Assembly (NCBI GenBank): GCA_032718475.1
Contig: JAUCBJ010000714.1
Span: 1-57,865 of the forward strand
Origin: Nemertoderma westbladi
Lineage: Eukaryota; Xenacoelomorpha; Nemertodermatida; Nemertodermatidae
DNA: 57,865 nucleotides
Reading direction: 5' to 3'
A program made the translations under genes and the position numbers. A model generated the notes under the pieces. It searched no databases, had not been told where the DNA came from, and saw only the letters and a program-made list of their open reading frames with translations. Below, one piece after another: positions 53,092-57,865 of this stretch; positions within the stretch are counted from its first letter, which is position 1, and the number at the start of each line of letters is the position of its first letter.

Positions 53092-54850
53092 TTATCCTGA
53101 ATTATTTTCTTGCGACATAGCGGGCCCCTCATGTCTCAGCCTTTTATTATACAGGTAAGTGAGTTGTGTGTTTACGGAATTTTTTGTTCCACTCCACACC
53201 TTATGGATATTTTCCCCTGGGAATAGACCTCTCATCTCAAAGAAGGCTTTTTGGGCCCAGTTGATTCGATTTATATCAAGGACGGTTTTACCACGCTCGG
53301 AATTATTCGAAATTATCGCATTTGCTGAGAGTTCGACTTTGGAAAAAACTAATTCCAAAAGTCTAAGTAAAAACTTACCGCTTTGAGAGTCGGGATGATA
53401 GCTCAGCTCTTTTATTGCTTCCAGGGAAATACCAAAAGATTCAAGTTGGACGTGTCTTAGATTTGGAAAGGGAAAGGTATTTTCTTCAACAGAACTGGGT
53501 GGGCCGTTAACAGGAATTATTACTTGGTTCAAATTGTTGAAACCTGGGTTATCGTCAAGGTCGTCTTGGTTATCATTGAGTGGAGAATTCATCTTGTTCG
53601 TAAATTCGCTCATAGCCCGATATTGTTCAGCCAAAGCCGCATTGTTCAAAGTTAGTAGGGCGTTTGTGTTATTCATTGTGGTGTTTAATTTATTAATAGA
53701 TTCGATGAGATCGATAGCCCAAGTTGGTGGATTTGAATCTGCCTTCGTTCCAAAAGGATTTCCTCGCGTTCTGTTGTTTGGGGTTTTTTTGAGGATGAAT
53801 AGTTTGTGGTTGAGGAATTCTATATTTCACAGGACTGGGAACAGAATTAGTCGCTTGTTCGTTGTCACAGATGGTAATGGGTGGAACTGCAGAATTGTTG
53901 TCAGTTTGCTGGAGTGAAATGGCCGGTAATTCAAAAAGAACCTGGCTACTTTCGTTCATAAGTCTATTTATAGTGACAGGAGGTCTTTCACCAATAGCTA
54001 CCGTCTTACTCACTATTTCTCGGTTACGTAACCCAACGAATTCAAGAAAACTACGGGTAGTTTTTTGAGTTTTTTTTAGAACTTTTTTAGACTGCTTTTG
54101 CGTATTTCTTATCTTTCTATTATTTATTTTACTTCGTTGTTTGTACTTTTCTTTAATGTTTTTAACCTGGCTGGTTGATTGATCCTTTGCTTGCGATTTA
54201 CCACTGGATTCGGATTCTAGAACGTCCAGGGTTCTCTCGGATTCTAGAACGTTCAGGGTTCTCTCGGATTCTAGAACGTTCAGGGTTCTCTCGGATTCTA
54301 GAACGTCCAGGGTTCTCTCGGATTCTAGAACGTCCAGGGTTCTCTCGGATTCTAGAACGTCCAGGGTTCTCTCGGATTCTAGAACGTCCAGGGTTCTCTT
54401 GGATTCTAGAACGTCCAGGGTTCTCTCGGATTCTAGAACGTTCAGGGTTCTCTCGGATTCTAGAACGTCCAGGGTTCTCTCGGATTCTAGAACGTCCAGG
54501 GTTCTCTCGGATTCTAGAACGTCCAGGGTTCTCTCGGATTCTAGAACGTCCAGGGTTCTCTCGGATTCTAGAACGTCCAGGGTTCTCTCGGATTCTAGAA
54601 CGTCCAGGGTTCTCTCGGATTCTAGAACGTCCAATGTTCTCTCATAAGAAACTTGAAACTGTTCTACCTCCGTTCGACTATTGCTTGCAGCTTTGACTAC
54701 GCCTTCACACACCACCCCTTTTTCAAATTGACATTTTACAACCTTGCCAACACCAATTTCTCCCGAGAATACCTTTGAAGTACAACAAATAATCTGTGAA
54801 CCGTCGCCCCATACAACAAATATGAAGTTGGGTGGAAGATTAGGCCGCAT
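53092..54850 (-). CDS. BEN-domain protein with 16 nonapeptide repeats (one frameshift)
   Basis: The minus strand encodes MRPNLPPNFIFVVWGDGSQI from the ATG at 54850. A Tudor-like N-terminus (KVFSGEIGVGKVVKCQFEKG) is followed by sixteen copies of ERTLDVLES, a basic stretch (about 54190-54050, rich in K/R/Q) and a linker. Near 53790 the frame shifts by +1 within a run of seven A; reading six A would join it to the next frame. That continues through NNTNALLTLNNAALAEQYRA to a C-terminal region GKFLLRLLELVFSKVELSAN and KTVLDINRINWAQKAFFEMR, which matches the BEN domain (DNA or chromatin binding). The whole would be about 600 residues, ending at 53092. The frameshift may be a sequencing or assembly error in the homopolymer. 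Function is probably nuclear; BEN proteins act in transcription repression and are also carried by some mobile elements. Confidence 0.65.
54205..54641. repeat. 27 bp coding minisatellite, 16 copies
   Basis: Unit GATTCTAGAACGTCCAGGG then TTCTCTCG, encoding ERTLDVLES on the minus strand. Three units read AACGTTCAGG (Asn instead of Asp) and one has a Glu-to-Lys change. All units keep TTCTAGAA, so the array also carries sixteen TTCnnGAA blocks. The opposite strand is open too (ILERPGFSR-type repeats), a by-product of the period being a multiple of three. Confidence 0.92.
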
Positions 54851-54877
54851 AAGACAGAAATAAGCGCTATAAAACAC

Positions 54878-55515
54878 TTAATAAAGATAAATAAAAAAAA
54901 ATAAAAAATCTTCATACTGTATAAAATTCCAATAAAAAGTCGACCGAAAAATGAAATCCTGGTATTCTTCACATGGGCGGCTTTTAATGTCACGTTTCTA
55001 TAGTTAAATTTTAAAGTGTGAACTATTAATGTAATTGTAATAGAGTTTAGGATATTAAATGAAAGTAAATGCATTTCTTGTTTACTGTACTACAGTAATA
55101 ATAACTTATTAAACTATATAACCGCGAACGCGCCCTTTACTTGAATTATGGTTTAGGAAACCATTTAAAACATTATACATTACTGTATAAAGGCACAGGT
55201 GAAAGGAAGCCCAGAGTAGCAGCATTACATATTGTAAAAGCTTTTACTGAATTGTCCGGTTATTTTTCCTTATTTTTCCCGTAAAGTACTCTGTAGTTGG
55301 TTTACCAGGCATAAAAAGGCCGTGTCCTTGCTGTACTGGTGTTTTAGCGGACATAAGAGCTATTTCTTCTGTATTTGTACTTTAGAGGACATAATCCGTA
55401 ATTCCGTGACGTAAAAGCTCGATACTCTTGAAAACAGTGTCGCTACCATGACGACGGCTAGCAGCTGATATTGCCACGTCGACGTTTCTTTGTTTCTCTG
55501 TTCTCTCGTTGTTCA
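54878..55515. other. Upstream region of the BEN gene
   Basis: AT-rich near the gene, with no obvious exon. No promoter motif could be fixed on the minus strand. Around 55380-55500 the sequence becomes GC-richer (GACGACGGCTAGCAGCTGAT). Confidence 0.4.
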
Positions 55516-55582
55516 TGTTGACCAATCAGAGCGTTTGTGATCTCTGTGTTGGAGGTATATACAGAAACTCAGTAGTTCAGTG
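55516..55582 (+). promoter_or_regulatory. Possible plus-strand promoter (CCAAT and TATA boxes)
   Basis: GACCAATCAGAGCG (CCAAT at 55522) is followed by GGTATATACAG (TATATA at 55556) and TTCAGTG (initiator-like, A at 55579) with spacing of about 23 bp, slightly short for a TATA-initiator pair. It points away from the BEN gene. No gene is recognisable downstream; an LTR promoter is an alternative, since a GGTGGGTTAAAC stretch follows at 56426. Confidence 0.3.
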
Positions 55583-56436
55583 TTATGTTTTTGTCCAGAG
55601 CCTAAGAACCGGCTTTGGCACCTCCGTGTTTTAGTTTTTAGTCTTACACTAGTAGGTTTAATTATAAAGGGCATATATCCTTTAACGCACCTACCTGACT
55701 CATGGAATCACTGCATACTGATGACTGATGTCTGTATACTGCAGTACTGCATACACTGCATACTGTGTAACATTGTGCATACCTTTATATTGTTATACTG
55801 CTATTTACCGTCAGTTCTTCATAATATGGTTGATGAATAATTATATTTGGAATAACGATAAACAACCCCGAAACCCAATATTCTTGATATACCGAAGGTA
55901 AGAGAGAAGGGTTACAGATAAACGATTGTGACTTATGTTAAAGTGGTTTGAAGTGAATCTAATGTTATTTGATAGACCCTACATGATTCAGTCTGTGTTC
56001 CTTTTATATGTGACTAAAATCAGTGAAGATTGGCAGATTAGTGTGCAGTATTGTGCAGCATTGTGTATGAGTGAGTCTGTTAAAGAAGCAATTCCTAAAG
56101 AATGCGCCATATATGTGAATTATAATTAAGCCATATCGTTGTGAGTAGTTTAAGTCATAACTCTGTTTATATAGATAAAGCGCCACGTCCTAAAGGAACT
56201 GTTAATATTCCCGAAGGTGAATAATATTGTCAGAGATTATATAATACTGTCAGTCGAATAATACATTAGGCTTACATAGCAATAAAATTAAACCGTCGAA
56301 CCCAATCTCCCGGGAATATCCAGCGGGTGAATGGTCGCGCACGGATTGGTTTCGACTAGTGTAGTGAATCAAATACTTGTCATAGACTAAAAACCGATTT
56401 AATATCTAGAAGACATCTTAATTTGGTGGGTTAAAC
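55583..56436. other. Possible transcribed leader or LTR, no gene
   Basis: No coding frame with a plausible motif; the 64-86 residue frames do not start with convincing ATG contexts or show family features. TACTGCAGTACTGCATACAC-type words are frequent near 55740. Confidence 0.4.
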
Positions 56437-56462
56437 TGCCAAAGGTCTGAAAGCGCGAACAT
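56437..56462. repeat. Right copy of the 26 bp repeat found at 1-26
   Basis: Exact direct repeat of the window's first 26 bases, beginning TGCCAAAGGTC. Confidence 0.6.
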
Positions 56463-56779
56463 TAAAGGATATAGCTTCTTATTGCAGTAAGCAATAAAGT
56501 TAAAAGTACCGGTCAACCGGTACATCTGTAGGTCAGTCTGTCAGTAGGCCCAACTGCCAGAACCGGTACCAGTAGGCCTGACTACCTAACCACCCGGACC
56601 GGTACCTACAGCAGTACAGGCTGACAGGTACAGCAGTATTATTCGATTTTGATAGTTGTATACCGGTAGGTCTTAGTACTTAATCAGGGAACGGCCGCCC
56701 TGATTTTTTATTGAGATTTTACTTATTTCTGTTAAGTTTTATTTGTTTGTAGGCCAGTATTGAACAGAAGGCGTGTAAA
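56463..56779. other. CCGGTA-rich interval
   Basis: Dense in ACCGGTAC and TAGGCC words (56500-56610); includes GGTCAACCGGTACATCTG. No gene. Confidence 0.45.
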
Positions 56780-57370
56780 CCTGATCAGATTGTACAGACA
56801 ATTTGTAGGCTGAGCTGTTGTCTGATTGCTGTTAAGTCCGAACGAATTGCAGTGTGTGTAGAGCACTTGTCCGATTAAGTACGGTTAGGAAGTAGGGGCA
56901 GCCAATGCGGTAAGGTAATCCCCCAACTAAAGAATAAGTCGCACTACTGGGTTAGAGCGCATACTCCCTAATCATTTCGGAGTCTGCATGTCCTGTAATT
57001 TATTTAGGCTTGAGAGTAGTCTGCCATCGTTTAGTCTGTACTTTGTTTGTGTAAGTCTGTACGGGTAGCGTATAATTTTATTTAAATAATTTGTAGGCTG
57101 GATAGTTGTCTGGCTGTTGTTAAGTCTGAACGGATTGCCGCGTGTGTAGATCATCTGTCCGATTAAGTACGGTTAGGAAGTAGGGGCAGCAACGCTGTAA
57201 GGTAAACCCCCAACTAAAGAATAAGTCGCACTACTGGGTTAGAGCGCATACTCCCTAATCATTTCGGAGTCTGCATATACCGTAGTTTGTTTAGGCTTGA
57301 TAGTAGTCTGTCAGTGTTCGGTCTGTATTTTGTTTGAGTAGTTTGTACGCATAGCGTAATATTTATTATT
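56780..57370. repeat. Tandem duplication of a ~288 bp unit
   Basis: Two copies, about 85-90% alike, of a unit containing CCGATTAAGTACGGTTAGGA (starts 56871 and 57159, 288 bp apart) and an identical stretch AACTAAAGAATAAGTCGCAC, TACTGGGTTAGAGCGCATAC, TCCCTAATCATTTCGGAGTC. The identical stretch (about 70 bp) is much better conserved than the rest. No coding frame; it does not fold into a tRNA by eye. Confidence 0.85.
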
Positions 57371-57865
57371 CAGAGTTTATGCGATTATTCGCAACATTCA
57401 AGTCCCCAAGTTTGTTCCTACAGTAATTGTGTTTGTTATACGTACCGCTATAGTTAAATTAACCTCGGTACTACACGGGCTGCTCGGCGTAGGTAAAGAC
57501 TGGTGATTTTGTGCATCGGTCACTCCAGCAGATGCCGTGGTTCTTTTAGCTGTTCAAGTATATTTAACTACTGATTATTTGTTATACAAGTACTCGTACC
57601 TAATTTAGGGTTTAGTGTATAGTACTTTCCGAAGTAATTATTGTAGGCATTATATTTGTGTTGTAAAGTGGTTGATAGGCACATTCGATTAGCTCTATTA
57701 ACTTCTAGGTAGGAACACTCCGTGATACATAACGTAGAACCTATAGCGATACGGCTATAGGTCGTCAGGCGGTGGTATTTTCCTATCTAGACAACGCAGT
57801 GTATTTACTACTACTTATTATTTCAAATACCGTAGTACCCTGTCCGTGTAATAATCAGTTCTCTA
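57371..57865. other. Right-edge interval, no gene
   Basis: Ordinary AT-rich sequence with an ATAGCGATACGGCTATAG hairpin-like word near 57740. No coding signal. Confidence 0.4.

Noticed and set aside
53786-53800. A-AAA-AAC heptamer as a programmed -1 frameshift site
   Set aside because: The BEN frame is in +1 (or -2), not -1, so a simple -1 slip does not give the observed product.
54175-54696. Plus-strand frame of ILERPGFSR-type repeats
   Set aside because: It is the complement of the ERTLDVLES coding repeat; a 27 bp unit keeps both strands open.
1-57865. CRISPR array, bacterial operon or riboswitch
   Set aside because: Repeat spacing and gene content are those of an animal genome; nothing supports prokaryotic features.

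Overview
This window is a piece of a metazoan nuclear genome, most likely a marine invertebrate. Supporting evidence: single-copy-looking animal genes (a G protein gamma subunit exon, a double-SH2 tyrosine phosphatase, an SLC22 transporter, a phospholipid phosphatase), GT-AG splicing, low gene density, abundant transposable elements and constantly recurring short words such as TAGGCCTAC and ACCGGTAC. The species cannot be named from the sequence alone.

Layout. 0-1 kb: palindromic CACCGGTGCAC repeats and a short spliced exon of a G gamma gene on the minus strand, running off the left edge. 1.2-9.3 kb: non-coding mobile DNA, with two foldback elements bounded by 9-10 bp target duplications, a TA-flanked MITE, a 927 bp tandem duplication and a 79 bp palindrome. 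9.5-10.9 kb: a dead LINE. 11-17.8 kb: a decayed Ty3/gypsy element on the minus strand, interrupted by a Penelope-like reverse transcriptase and flanked by inverted arrays of a 17-mer. 18.2-20.0 kb: an intact intronless SLC22 transporter. 20.4-33.9 kb: an imperfect giant inverted repeat (arms about 4.2 kb and nearly identical). Each arm has a BAF (barrier-to-autointegration factor)-like gene followed by a Ulp1-type protease, an endonuclease domain and reverse transcriptase pieces; the centre holds retroelement debris. 34-37.2 kb: two more foldback elements with 9 bp target duplications. 37.6-39.3 kb: an intact intronless SHP2/corkscrew-type phosphatase. 40.4-41.2 kb: a 17 bp satellite. 42.5-45.8 kb: a CR1/Jockey-like LINE with an N-terminal 2A-like motif and a PHD-like finger. 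46.4-47.0 kb: a 68 bp satellite. 49.8-50.7 kb: an intact intronless PAP2 phosphatase. 51.9-52.9 kb: a TIR element with 8 bp target duplications. 53.1-54.9 kb: a BEN-domain gene carrying sixteen 9-residue repeats. 56.8-57.4 kb: a 288 bp tandem duplication.

The host genes show no operon-like relation. The transporter, the phosphatase and the lipid phosphatase are each a single uninterrupted reading frame, whereas the G gamma exon is clearly spliced, so the three may be retrocopies or intron-loss genes. The most unusual locus is the giant inverted repeat, where a BAF-like DNA-bridging protein travels with a cysteine protease and a LINE-type polymerase. All functions are inferred from motifs and remembered family features; no database search or alignment software was used.
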